The notes below the pieces were generated by a model. That model had not been told where the DNA came from, did no database searches, and was given only the letters and a program-made list of their open reading frames with translations. Of a stretch of 64,000 nucleotides of DNA, positions 54,881 to 63,454 are shown one piece after another. A program made the translations under genes and the position numbers. The DNA is from Leucobacter exalbidus (GTDB lineage: Bacteria; Actinomycetota; Actinomycetes; Actinomycetales; Microbacteriaceae). Location of the stretch: NCBI RefSeq assembly GCF_017834145.1, contig NZ_JAFIDA010000001.1:1178001-1242000 (forward strand). Reading direction: 5' to 3'. How positions within the stretch are numbered: position 1 is the first letter of the stretch; every line of letters starts with the position of its first letter.

Positions 54881-56233
54881 TTGTCATCTTCGACGGCTAT
54901 CCAGCCCAACACACATAAACGCGCCCTCAAGGGCGGCATGGCCGCCCTCGTGGGCACCTCCATCGAGTGGTACGACTTCTACGTCTACGCCACCGCAGCC
55001 GCCATCATTTTTCCCCACATTTTCTTCCCCGAAGATCTTGATCCGGCGCTTGCGACGCTCGCATCGTTTGGCACCTACGCCGTGGCGTTCTTTATGCGCC
55101 CCCTCGGTGGCATCATCTTCGGTCACGTCGGCGATAAGCTCGGCCGCAAGCCCGCCCTCACCATCACCCTGATCTTGATGGGCGTCGCCACCACCCTCGT
55201 GGGTGTGCTGCCCGGCTACGCCCAGATCGGCATCTGGGGCCCGATTCTGCTCATCCTCTGCCGCATGGTGCAGGGCCTCGCCGTGGGTGGCGAGTGGGGC
55301 GGCGCCAGCCTCATGGCCGTCGAGAGCGCACCGCCGAAGTGGAAGACCTTCTACGGTGGCTTCACCCAGGTCGGCAACCCGCTCGGCGCCCTGATGGCGA
55401 CCGGTGCCTTCTGGGCGCTGTCGCTGCTCGGCCAGGAAGCGCTGCTTGCGTGGGCCTGGCGCATTCCCTTCCTGTTCAGCATCGTGCTGATCGGTGTCGG
55501 GTTCTGGGTGCGCTACCGGGTGGAAGAGACCCCCGTGTTCGCCGAAAAGGTTGAGGGTCAAGAGCAGTCGACTCCCCTCTTGTTCGCACTGAAGAACAAC
55601 TGGAGCCCGATCATGCTCGGCTTCTTGATCATTGCGATGTCGTCGGGCGGCTACGTGATCGCCACCACGTTCGTGCAGAACTACGCCGACACCCCAGAAA
55701 TTGGGCTCGACCCCACGATTATCTTGGGGGCGCTGACGGTCGCTTCGTTCGTCGAGATGCTCGTCACGCTGCCCATCGCCGCTCTCGGCGACAAGATCGG
55801 CGCAAAGATGGTGATGTACATCGGTGTGCTCTCGTCGTTCTTCGTCATCATTCCGCTCGTGCTCTCCATTCAGGCCAAGAACGTAGCGCTGATCTGGGTC
55901 TTCGTAATCTTGATTCGCATCACGCTGAGCGGTGCTTGGGCCCCGCTGTCGACACTGATGGCGCAGATGTTCCGCCCGCAGTCGCGTTACACGTCGATGT
56001 CGCTGTCGTACGGCCTCGGCGCGGCAGTGTGGGGCGGCCTCTCGCCCGCGATTGCCTCGCTGCTGCTCGTCATCACCGGCGGCAACTTCTGGTCGGTCGT
56101 TGGCTTCTTTGGTCTGCTCACCATCGCCGCCTACATCGGCGTCAGGTTCGCACCGCAGCACTCCGATCTCGCCCCCGTCACCGGATCGTTCAACGCCCGC
56201 ACCGACACCACCGCGGTCAACACCCACGACTAA
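54881..56233 (+). CDS. MHS-family MFS transporter
   Basis: A 450-aa, 12-helix metabolite:proton symporter of the MHS (ProP/ShiA) type. Motifs are GTSIEWYDFYVYATAAAIIF, FGHVGDKLGRKPAL and FRPQSRYTSMSLSYGLG. TTG at 54881 is the likely start, because AAAGGAG lies nine bases before it; an in-frame TTG at 54857 is upstream of that site. It is the probable uptake system for the substrate of the operon. Confidence 0.9.
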   Translation: MSSSTAIQPNTHKRALKGGMAALVGTSIEWYDFYVYATAAAIIFPHIFFPEDLDPALATLASFGTYAVAFFMRPLGGIIFGHVGDKLGRKPALTITLILMGVATTLVGVLPGYAQIGIWGPILLILCRMVQGLAVGGEWGGASLMAVESAPPKWKTFYGGFTQVGNPLGALMATGAFWALSLLGQEALLAWAWRIPFLFSIVLIGVGFWVRYRVEETPVFAEKVEGQEQSTPLLFALKNNWSPIMLGFLIIAMSSGGYVIATTFVQNYADTPEIGLDPTIILGALTVASFVEMLVTLPIAALGDKIGAKMVMYIGVLSSFFVIIPLVLSIQAKNVALIWVFVILIRITLSGAWAPLSTLMAQMFRPQSRYTSMSLSYGLGAAVWGGLSPAIASLLLVITGGNFWSVVGFFGLLTIAAYIGVRFAPQHSDLAPVTGSFNARTDTTAVNTHD

Positions 56234-56364
56234 CGTCACCGCTCGCGCTCAGTGAGCCAGCGGCGCAGCGTCCTCGCTGCGCCGCACCCCCTTCGATCCG
56301 GCCCTCACCGCTCTATTTGAGGGCCGGATCACCCACACCCCACACCTACGGACTCGAGGAAAAC

Positions 56365-58011
56365 TTGGATACCATCGCTAAGCGCACCACCGGCTGGGCC
56401 ATCATGGAGACCCTACGCGGGTACGGCATCGACACTGTGTTCGGTATTCCCGGCACCCACAACCTCGAGTTCTACCGGCCGCTCGCCGCCCTCGGCATCA
56501 GGCCCGTCACCACCCGGCACGAGCAGGGCGCGGGCTACGGCTCTGACGGCTGGTCGTTGCAGACCGGGCTGCCGGGCGTCGTCATCACCACGAGCGGGCC
56601 TGGGCTGCTGAACGCCCTGTCTGCCGCGGGCACCGCGTACTGCGAGTCGCGCCCCATGATTCTGCTTTCCCCCGGCCCCGCCGTGGGTGCCGAGTTCGCC
56701 GATATCGGCACGCTGCACGAAACGAAGGATCAGCTCGGCGCCGCCTCGGCGATCGTCGAGTGGGGCCGCCGCGTGCGCACCGCCGAAGAGGCCGTTGCGG
56801 CCGTGCACGATGCGTTCGCGCTGTTCGCGACGACCCGCCCCCGCCCCGTCTACATCGAGGTGCCCCTCGACGTGCTCGAGCAGATCACCGAGCTGCCCGC
56901 CAGTGACACCGCGCCTCGTACGGCAGCGCCCGTCGCCCCCGCCGATGCCACGGCGATCACCGCGGCGGCGGCGGCCCTCGCGGCAGCCCAGCGGCCCGCC
57001 ATTTTGGCGGGCGGCGGCTCACGCGGTGCCACGGCCGAGCTGCGCGCCCTCGCAGAGCGGTTGAACGCGCCCGTTGTCACCACCCTCAACGCGAAGGGCG
57101 TCCTCGATGAGGCGCACCCCCTCGCGGTCGGTTCGAGCCTGCGCTTGGCCGCTGGTCGCGCCGTCGCACAAGACGCCGATGCGCTACTCGTCGTCGGGTC
57201 AAAGCTCGGTGAAGCTGAGCTGTGGGTCGACCGGCTTGAGGCTGCGGGCACGGTGATCAGGGTTGACCTGCTCGCCACCCAGATCGAAAAGAACCACCGC
57301 GCAGACATCGGTCTCGTGGGCGACGCCGCGGCCACCCTGGGCGCACTCGATGCGGCGCTCACCCCGCTTATCGATGCACAGTCCATCGCCGCCGGTGCGC
57401 AGGCCGCTGCTGAGGCTGTCGCGGGTGTGCGCGCTGCCGTGCGCGCAGAATCGGTTGAGCTGTCGGCGACGAACACCGAGCTCGCCGAGGTTATCGCGGC
57501 GGTGCTTCCCGCCGACGCGATTGTTGCCACCGACTCGTCGCAGATCGCGTACTGGGGTCTACTCAACACGTTGCGGGTCGCCACCCCCAATTCCACCCCG
57601 TACATGGCCACCTACGCCACGCTCGGCTACGGCCTGCCCGCAGCGCTCGGCGCCAAGATCGCTGCACCCCAGCGCCCCTCATTTGTAGTCACCGGTGACG
57701 GCGCCCTAATGTTCTCGATGAACGAATTCATCACCGTGGTCGAGCAGCGCGAAGACGTCACCGTCATCGTCGTCGACAACGGCGGGTACGCCGAAATCAA
57801 GCAGAACGAGGTCGACGCGGGCATCGCCCCCGTCGGTGTCGACCTGGTGCAGCCCGACTGGCCCGCCGTCGCTGAGGCGTTCGGGGGCACCGGCCGCCGG
57901 GCCGCGAATGCCACCGAGCTCACCGCCGCCGTTGACGCCGCGGTCGCCGCAGGCGGCCTGCAGCTGATTCACATCGATCAGGCCACCTTCAACACCCAGC
58001 TGGGAGCGTAA
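56365..58011 (+). CDS. ThDP-dependent enzyme, acetolactate-synthase/2-oxoacid decarboxylase-like
   Basis: A 548-aa enzyme with the three-domain ThDP fold. The catalytic Glu is in TRHEQGAGYGSDG, preceded by GIDTVFGIPGTHNLEFYR; the cofactor motif is GDGALMFSMNEF up to VDNGGY. The GIPGxHxxExYR start resembles 5-guanidino-2-oxopentanoate decarboxylase (AruI) and relatives more than true IlvB. TTG at 56365 follows GAGGAAA; longer frames upstream belong to another phase. Together with the amidohydrolase and dehydrogenase it suggests decarboxylation of a 2-oxoacid derived from the imported compound. Confidence 0.85.
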   Translation: MDTIAKRTTGWAIMETLRGYGIDTVFGIPGTHNLEFYRPLAALGIRPVTTRHEQGAGYGSDGWSLQTGLPGVVITTSGPGLLNALSAAGTAYCESRPMILLSPGPAVGAEFADIGTLHETKDQLGAASAIVEWGRRVRTAEEAVAAVHDAFALFATTRPRPVYIEVPLDVLEQITELPASDTAPRTAAPVAPADATAITAAAAALAAAQRPAILAGGGSRGATAELRALAERLNAPVVTTLNAKGVLDEAHPLAVGSSLRLAAGRAVAQDADALLVVGSKLGEAELWVDRLEAAGTVIRVDLLATQIEKNHRADIGLVGDAAATLGALDAALTPLIDAQSIAAGAQAAAEAVAGVRAAVRAESVELSATNTELAEVIAAVLPADAIVATDSSQIAYWGLLNTLRVATPNSTPYMATYATLGYGLPAALGAKIAAPQRPSFVVTGDGALMFSMNEFITVVEQREDVTVIVVDNGGYAEIKQNEVDAGIAPVGVDLVQPDWPAVAEAFGGTGRRAANATELTAAVDAAVAAGGLQLIHIDQATFNTQLGA

Positions 58012-58013
58012 CG

Positions 58014-59012
58014 ATGACCGCGCAGACCCGCCCCATCGCCGTCTACACCGACGTCGATGACACCGACCCCACACCCGGCATCAAACTGCTCGAAGCGAAC
58101 GGCTTCGAGGTGCGCGTGCTGGGCACCCGCGACCCGCAAGAGATCATCGCGGGCGCGCAGGGCGCCCAGGTGTTGCTGCCGGGGTATGCCTCGGTGACGC
58201 GCGAGATGATCGAGGCGCTGCCCGAGCTGCGCGTGATTGCGCTGATGTCGATGGGGTTTGACTACGTCGATCTCGACGCCGCCACCGAGCACGGTGTGTG
58301 GGTCACGAACGTGCCGGGCGCCGCCACCGAAGAGGTCGCCACGCACGCCCTCGGGCTCGTGCTCGCGAGTGTGCGCCAGCTCAACTTCTACACGTCGTCT
58401 GCAACACCTGCGACCTGGAACGATCGGGCGCCCGCCGCCCCGCCCCGTCTCAGTGAGACGACGCTCGGCATCATTGGGCTGGGCAAAATCGGGCGCGAGC
58501 TCGCCCGCCTCGCCGGCCCACTCTTTGGCGACATTGTGGGGTACGACCCGATGCTGCCCGACACCCCTGAGGTGCGGGCCGACCTCGCATCTCTCGGGGT
58601 GCGCAGGGCCGAACTCGCCGAGGTGCGCGCCGCTGCCAACGTGCTGTCGCTGCACCTGCCGCTGACGCCCGACACCGAGCACATGGTCGATGCCGCGTTC
58701 CTCGCGGCGATGCCACGGGGCGCCACGCTCGTGAACGTGTCGCGCGGTGGACTCATCGACCATCAGGCGCTCGCCGCTTCGCTCGACGCCGGTCACCTCG
58801 CGGGTGCCGCGCTCGATGTGCTCGAGCACGAGCCGCCGGCCGCCGACCACCCGATGCTGGGTCGCAGCGATGTCGTACTCACCCCACACATCGCCTATTT
58901 CTCGGCGCGTACCGAGATCGAGTATGTGCGCATTCAGGCACAGAACGCGGTGTCGTGGTTTGCAACGAGCACACCAGATACGCCCGTTAATCAGCCGCGC
59001 ATCGCGAGCTGA
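58014..59012 (+). CDS. D-2-hydroxyacid dehydrogenase
   Basis: A 332-aa NAD(P)-dependent D-isomer-specific dehydrogenase. The dinucleotide motif is GIIGLGKIGREL; catalytic residues are Arg in NVSRGGLID, Glu in LDVLEHEPP and His in LTPHIAYFS. It starts 2 nt after the ThDP gene, so the two are coupled. It probably interconverts a 2-oxoacid and a 2-hydroxyacid in the same pathway. The substrate is not deducible. Confidence 0.9.
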   Translation: MTAQTRPIAVYTDVDDTDPTPGIKLLEANGFEVRVLGTRDPQEIIAGAQGAQVLLPGYASVTREMIEALPELRVIALMSMGFDYVDLDAATEHGVWVTNVPGAATEEVATHALGLVLASVRQLNFYTSSATPATWNDRAPAAPPRLSETTLGIIGLGKIGRELARLAGPLFGDIVGYDPMLPDTPEVRADLASLGVRRAELAEVRAAANVLSLHLPLTPDTEHMVDAAFLAAMPRGATLVNVSRGGLIDHQALAASLDAGHLAGAALDVLEHEPPAADHPMLGRSDVVLTPHIAYFSARTEIEYVRIQAQNAVSWFATSTPDTPVNQPRIAS

Positions 59013-59038
59013 TTCGCGCACTGATTCGCGAGCTGAAT

Positions 59039-59070
59039 CGTGGGGCCGGCCGTGCGCGACCGGCCCCACG
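59039..59070 (+). terminator. Terminator after the catabolic operon
   Basis: CGTGGGGCCGG (59039-59049) and CCGGCCCCACG (59060-59070) form an 11-bp stem with a 10-base loop, closing the operon that starts at 53070. Upstream of it are short repeats of GATTCGCG. Confidence 0.75.
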
Positions 59071-59220
59071 TAGACAGGCTTGCACAGCTGTCTGGCCCCT
59101 TCGCGGGGGTTGAGCTGAGCGATGGTGGCCGTTCACCCACGCGTCACGGCGCGTTTGCTTTCAGGTGGAACGCTCAGGGCATCTCCCGAATGTCGGGATG
59201 CCCCTGAAAGGACACCATCA

Positions 59221-61749
59221 ATGTCAGTTTTCCAGTCGGCTCACTCACCGAAGCGCAACAAGTGCGTGTACACCGGTGCGCTGCTCTCGGCCATGCTCGT
59301 GCTCGCCCCGGTGGCCAGCGCATCAGCCGTCGACACGGTGACTCCCCCAGCCCCCGCTGAGACTGCCGAAACGGTGGCCCCGCAGGGCGCCGAAGCCGAT
59401 GCCGCCGCCTCGTCGTTCACGCTCTCGACCACGAGCGCGCTGCCCGGCACCGAGCTCACCATCGACTACGCCACCGATACGCCGCACGCCGAGAACTGGA
59501 TCGGTATCTACAACAGCACGGCCACCCCGGGCGGCCCGGCCTCGATCATGTGGCAGTACACCCCCGACGCCCAGGGCTCGCTTGCGTTCAAGCTCGATCT
59601 TGCCCCCGGCACCTACCACGTGTGGTTCCTCAGTGAGGGTGGCTACGACGCTCTCGCCGAGATGCAGACCCTCGAGGTGCTGCCCGACCCGGCGAACCCG
59701 CAGCTCGTGCCCGGTGATCCCAATGCCCCGGTCGAGATTGATCCGGTCGCAACCGATGCTTCCACCGACGGCGTCATTATGCGTGAGACGTTCGGCGGCG
59801 GCGCCCTGCCCGAGGGCTGGAGCGGCGACTTCACCTCAGCGCACGAGGGTGCCGAGGCCTACGCCGGTTGGCAGCCCACCACCCGCGCCGATTGGTCGGC
59901 CACGATTGATCAGATGCGCGACCGCTTCGGCCGCACCGAGGCCTCGTTTCTCGTTGCTGACGCCCAGCAGTTTGGCGGCAGCGACTTCGCCGCGACGCTG
60001 ACGAGCGCGCCCATCGATGTCAACGACCTCGACGCCGTGCGCCTCACGTTCGACAGCCACTACCGCGGGGCCGCGGGCCAGACCGGTGTCGTCACCGCAA
60101 GCTTCGACGGGGCCGACCCCGTCGAGGTACTGCGCCTCGATTCGACCACCGTCACCGACGTCTACGACGGCATGCAGATGAACGCCGCCCAAGACCTCAC
60201 GGTCGACACCCCGGCCCGCGCCAAGCAGGTCGTATTCTCGTGGGAGTTCACCGGCGGCGAGGGCGCCCGCTACTGGGGCATCGATCAGGTCACCGCGCAC
60301 CAGGTGCTCGCCCCCGCTGCGGGCACACCCACCCAGGCCTGGGTCGTCTCTGACATTCAGGGGCACCCGAACGATCTCGCGCACGGCCTCGAAGACTTCA
60401 AGAAGATCTCGCCCGATGCCAACGGCCTGCTGATGGTCGGCGACATCGTGAACTCGGGCTCGGTCGCTGAGTGGCAAGAAATCTACGACGTGATGGACGG
60501 CTCGAAGGATATTCGCCCGCCCCAGACCGTCGCGGGCATGGGCAACCACGAGCGCTACGCGGTCGGCGGCTTCGACGCCAACTTCCAGCGCTTCCTCGAC
60601 TTCGCTGAGCGCGACAAGTCGTGGGGCGAGTACGTGCTCGAGGGCCCCTCGGGTGACCTGCCGGTGATTGTGCTCGGCCAAGAAATGTCGGGCCCCTCTG
60701 ATGTGCCGATGACCGAGGCACAGGTGAAGTTCCTCGAGGAGCGCCTCGCGTTCTGGACCGAGCAAGACAAGCAGGTCGTGGTGATGTCGCACTTCCCCCT
60801 CGGCAACACCGTCTCGGCCTCGTCGATGCCCTGGTACAGCAACCACCACCAGCACAACAACCGCCTCACCAGCATTCTGGGCAACTACCCCAACGCAGTG
60901 GTCTTCAGCGGCCACACTCACTACCCGGCTGAGCTTGGGGACTGGGCGATGCAGCGCCGCACGGCCGACGGCCACGCCGATGGTTTCTGGTCGATCAACA
61001 CCCTCGCGATGCACATCGAGTGGGATCTGCGCGGCGAAGACACCAAGGATGTCACCGAGGTCACCACGCGCGATGTGAACCGGGGCCTCACGCTCGACGC
61101 GTACGAAGATCGCATGGTCATCACGGCCCACGACTTTGCGACCGATCAGCAGCTGAGCCAGGTCACGATCACCAACCCGCTCGTGCCGTTCGCAAGCGAG
61201 CTCGCTCCCGATAGCGAGCGCGACGCGAACTACGACGCGGTCGATGCCGCGCTGGCCGCGGTGCCCGCTGATCTGACCGGCTTCACGGCCAAATCGGTCA
61301 AGGCGCTTCAGACCGCCATCGACGCGGTCGACCGCACGCTCGCGGCCGATGCGCAGGCACAGGTCGACGCGATGGCGCAGGCCATCACCGACGCGATTGC
61401 GGCGCTCACCCCCGAGACCCCGGGCCCCGCTGATGCGGGCGCCGAGGGTATCTCGGCCGCAGACACGAATGGCGCGGCTGACGCCACCGCTAACGCAGGC
61501 GCAGGCGCAGGCGCAGGCGCCGAGACCGCAGCCGCGAACGGCGCTGCGGCGGCGGGCGCAGATGGATCCGGATCAGGATCAGACGCCGCTCCCGGCGCGA
61601 AGCCCGCAAGCACCCAGGGTGCGGGCGCAGGTCTCGCGAACACGGGTGGCGCGGGCACCGGCGGCATCATCGCCGGCGCCCTCGCACTGCTCGCCGCGGG
61701 TGGTGCGCTGATCGTCAAGCGCCGCCGCGGTACCGCGCAGCCCGAGTAA
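59221..61749 (+). CDS. Surface-anchored metallophosphoesterase (LAxTG)
   Basis: The 842-aa exported protein has a signal peptide (AMLVLAPVASASA) and an Ig-like domain, about residues 60-165. A beta-sandwich jelly-roll-like domain (about 185-345) is followed by a calcineurin-type phosphoesterase (WVVSDIQGH, VGDIVNSG, GMGNHERY, VMSHFPLG, FSGHTHYPAE) and a FIVAR-like helical repeat near 660-725. A Gly/Ala/Asp-rich low-complexity stalk leads to LANTG, a hydrophobic helix and RRR, a cell-wall anchoring signal of the LAxTG kind used by class E sortases. ATG 59221 follows AAAGGA. It probably hydrolyses extracellular phosphoesters or nucleotides; no sortase gene is in the window. Confidence 0.88.
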   Translation: MSVFQSAHSPKRNKCVYTGALLSAMLVLAPVASASAVDTVTPPAPAETAETVAPQGAEADAAASSFTLSTTSALPGTELTIDYATDTPHAENWIGIYNSTATPGGPASIMWQYTPDAQGSLAFKLDLAPGTYHVWFLSEGGYDALAEMQTLEVLPDPANPQLVPGDPNAPVEIDPVATDASTDGVIMRETFGGGALPEGWSGDFTSAHEGAEAYAGWQPTTRADWSATIDQMRDRFGRTEASFLVADAQQFGGSDFAATLTSAPIDVNDLDAVRLTFDSHYRGAAGQTGVVTASFDGADPVEVLRLDSTTVTDVYDGMQMNAAQDLTVDTPARAKQVVFSWEFTGGEGARYWGIDQVTAHQVLAPAAGTPTQAWVVSDIQGHPNDLAHGLEDFKKISPDANGLLMVGDIVNSGSVAEWQEIYDVMDGSKDIRPPQTVAGMGNHERYAVGGFDANFQRFLDFAERDKSWGEYVLEGPSGDLPVIVLGQEMSGPSDVPMTEAQVKFLEERLAFWTEQDKQVVVMSHFPLGNTVSASSMPWYSNHHQHNNRLTSILGNYPNAVVFSGHTHYPAELGDWAMQRRTADGHADGFWSINTLAMHIEWDLRGEDTKDVTEVTTRDVNRGLTLDAYEDRMVITAHDFATDQQLSQVTITNPLVPFASELAPDSERDANYDAVDAALAAVPADLTGFTAKSVKALQTAIDAVDRTLAADAQAQVDAMAQAITDAIAALTPETPGPADAGAEGISAADTNGAADATANAGAGAGAGAETAAANGAAAAGADGSGSGSDAAPGAKPASTQGAGAGLANTGGAGTGGIIAGALALLAAGGALIVKRRRGTAQPE

Positions 61750-61763
61750 TCACCGCAGTAAGA

Positions 61764-61804
61764 AGCGGGGTGCTGGTCGTCAATCTGACGATCAGCACCC
61801 CGCT
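61764..61804. terminator. Terminator between convergent genes
   Basis: AGCGGGGTGCTGGTCGTCA (61764-61782) pairs with TGACGATCAGCACCCCGCT (61786-61804) with one mismatch, then GTTGTGT. It serves the surface phosphoesterase and possibly the HAD gene. Confidence 0.82.
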
Positions 61805-61823
61805 GTTGTGTGCGTGGCGGGCG

Positions 61824-62495
61824 TTAGGCCAGCTGGTTCGTCACCCATTGAGCGTTGAGATCGGTGAGCGACGGCACGTGCACCGTGGCGCGCTGTGCCC
61901 AGTCTTCACGGCCCTCGCGCACCAGCACGCTCGTGCACCCTGCGGCGAGCGCCGCTTCGAGCCCCACCCGTGAGTCTTCGAAGACGATGCAGCGTTCGGG
62001 GGCGATGCCGAGCAGCCCTGCGCCCACGAGGTAGGGGGTGGGGTGGGGTTTGGTGTGGGCGACGTCGTCTGCGGTGACGAAGTGGGCGAACATGCTGAAG
62101 TCGAGCTGCGCGGTGATCACATCGACCCAGCGCTTCGTGGAGCTGGTGACGAGGGCGAGGGGAATGCCCGCCCGGGCAAAGTCGGTGAGCAGGGCTTCGG
62201 CGCCCGGGCGCCACTGGACGCTGTCTGCGAAGGCCCCCAGCGTCATGCTTTCGAAGAGCTCGCCAAGCGCGGCCGGCGAGTGGGTGAGCCCATACGCGTT
62301 GATGAGAAGATCGCTCGCCTGTTCGAGGGTGGCGCCTTCGAGGCTGGCGACGGTGTGATCGTCAACGGTGTGGCCGAGCTGGTGCATGCCCCGGCTGATC
62401 GCGTCGAGCCAGGCACGTTCGGTATCGACGAGGGTGCCGTCGAGATCGCACAGCACGGCGAGGGGGTGCGGGGACGGCGTAGATGTGTCGTTCAT
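61824..62495 (-). CDS. HAD-superfamily hydrolase, phosphoglucomutase-like
   Basis: A 223-aa HAD phosphatase of subfamily IA. Motif I is DLDGTLVDTE, motif II VTSSTK, motif III Lys in HTKPHP and motif IV FEDSRVG. The alpha-helical cap lies between residues 30 and 95. It is closest in layout to beta-phosphoglucomutase-like or sugar-phosphate phosphatases; the substrate is unknown. It is a single gene, divergent from a GntR regulator. Confidence 0.88.
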   Translation of the reverse strand: MNDTSTPSPHPLAVLCDLDGTLVDTERAWLDAISRGMHQLGHTVDDHTVASLEGATLEQASDLLINAYGLTHSPAALGELFESMTLGAFADSVQWRPGAEALLTDFARAGIPLALVTSSTKRWVDVITAQLDFSMFAHFVTADDVAHTKPHPTPYLVGAGLLGIAPERCIVFEDSRVGLEAALAAGCTSVLVREGREDWAQRATVHVPSLTDLNAQWVTNQLA

Positions 62496-62638
62496 TGAAA
62501 CATTACCTCGCAGCCGAGTGGCCCGAGAGCCACGTGTGGGTGAACGCCGATTGAACGTTTCGCGCGGGGTTCAATGCTGGCGCGAACGAGTGCGCACGGC
62601 GGTCTATGTCGTGTCCTTTCGGCCCATACGCTGGGTGG

Positions 62639-63400
62639 GTGACCCCAGTGAAATCCCGCCACGTGCACCGTGATGTGCAGCGTGATCTGCTCGCCCGCAT
62701 TATCGACGGGGAGTTTGCGCCAGGTACTGCGCTGCCCGCTGAGCTGCGGCTGGCCGAGCACTATGGGGTCGCCCGGGGCACGGTACGCAATGCGTTGGCC
62801 GGGCTCGAAGATCGGGGGCTTGTGTCGCCGGTGCAGGGGGCGGGGTGGATCGTGCAGTCGACCCGCCACACGCAGTCATTTGCTGAGCTGCGCTCGTTTG
62901 CGCAGTGGGCGCGTAGTAAGGGGATGGCTCCGGGAGGGTTGGTGCATGAGTCGATTGCTGGCGAGGCCACCGCGAGTGAGGCACGCAACCTGCGGGTCGC
63001 GCCTCGCAGCCCGGTGCTACGGGTGACCCGGCTGCGCACCCTCGATGGTCGCACCGTGATGCTTGAGCGCACCACCTACCCCGAGTGGATTGCCGAGCGC
63101 ATCGGTCAGCTGCCCGCCGCTGAGTCGTCGGTGGTTGATGCGTTGCGCACCCAGTTTGGGGTGGCCACGGCACACGCCGATCACGCCATTGATGCGGTGC
63201 CCGCCTCGAGCGCTGACGGTGCGCTGCTGGGGGTGCGCCGGTCAAGCCCGCTGTTGCGGGTGCGCCGCACGAGCTTCACGGGTAGCGGGCTCCCCGTTGA
63301 GTACGGCGAAGACAGGTATCTGCCCGATACGGTCACGTTTCAGGTGCAGGCGTCGGCCGCGAGCAATCCGCTCACGCGCACCGAGTTCTCGTCGCGGTAG
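62639..63400 (+). CDS. GntR-family regulator with UTRA domain
   Basis: A 253-aa HutC-type regulator: N-terminal winged helix (residues about 10-70, RDLLARIIDGEFAPGTALPA then EHYGVARGTVRNALAGLEDR) and a UTRA ligand domain (VLRVTRLRTLDGRTVMLERT). GTG 62639 is taken as start; ATG 62606 is in frame but adds a poor N-terminus. It may regulate the divergent HAD gene or itself; the ligand is unknown. Confidence 0.86.
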   Translation: MTPVKSRHVHRDVQRDLLARIIDGEFAPGTALPAELRLAEHYGVARGTVRNALAGLEDRGLVSPVQGAGWIVQSTRHTQSFAELRSFAQWARSKGMAPGGLVHESIAGEATASEARNLRVAPRSPVLRVTRLRTLDGRTVMLERTTYPEWIAERIGQLPAAESSVVDALRTQFGVATAHADHAIDAVPASSADGALLGVRRSSPLLRVRRTSFTGSGLPVEYGEDRYLPDTVTFQVQASAASNPLTRTEFSSR

Positions 63401-63454
63401 CGGCGCTCAAAACCCGCCAGTGTGCTTACGCTCACCCCGTGTTATCTTCGGGGC

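Noticed and set aside
54884-56239. 451-codon open frame on the minus strand
   Set aside because: It is a GC-bias shadow antisense to the MHS transporter, with His/Glu/Arg-rich low-quality sequence.
55936-56364. Long upstream extension of the ThDP gene
   Set aside because: It overlaps the 3' end of the transporter gene out of phase and has no similarity to the family; TTG 56365 has a proper ribosome binding site.
57978-59069. 363-codon minus-strand frame
   Set aside because: Antisense shadow of the 2-hydroxyacid dehydrogenase; Arg/His-rich with no family pattern.
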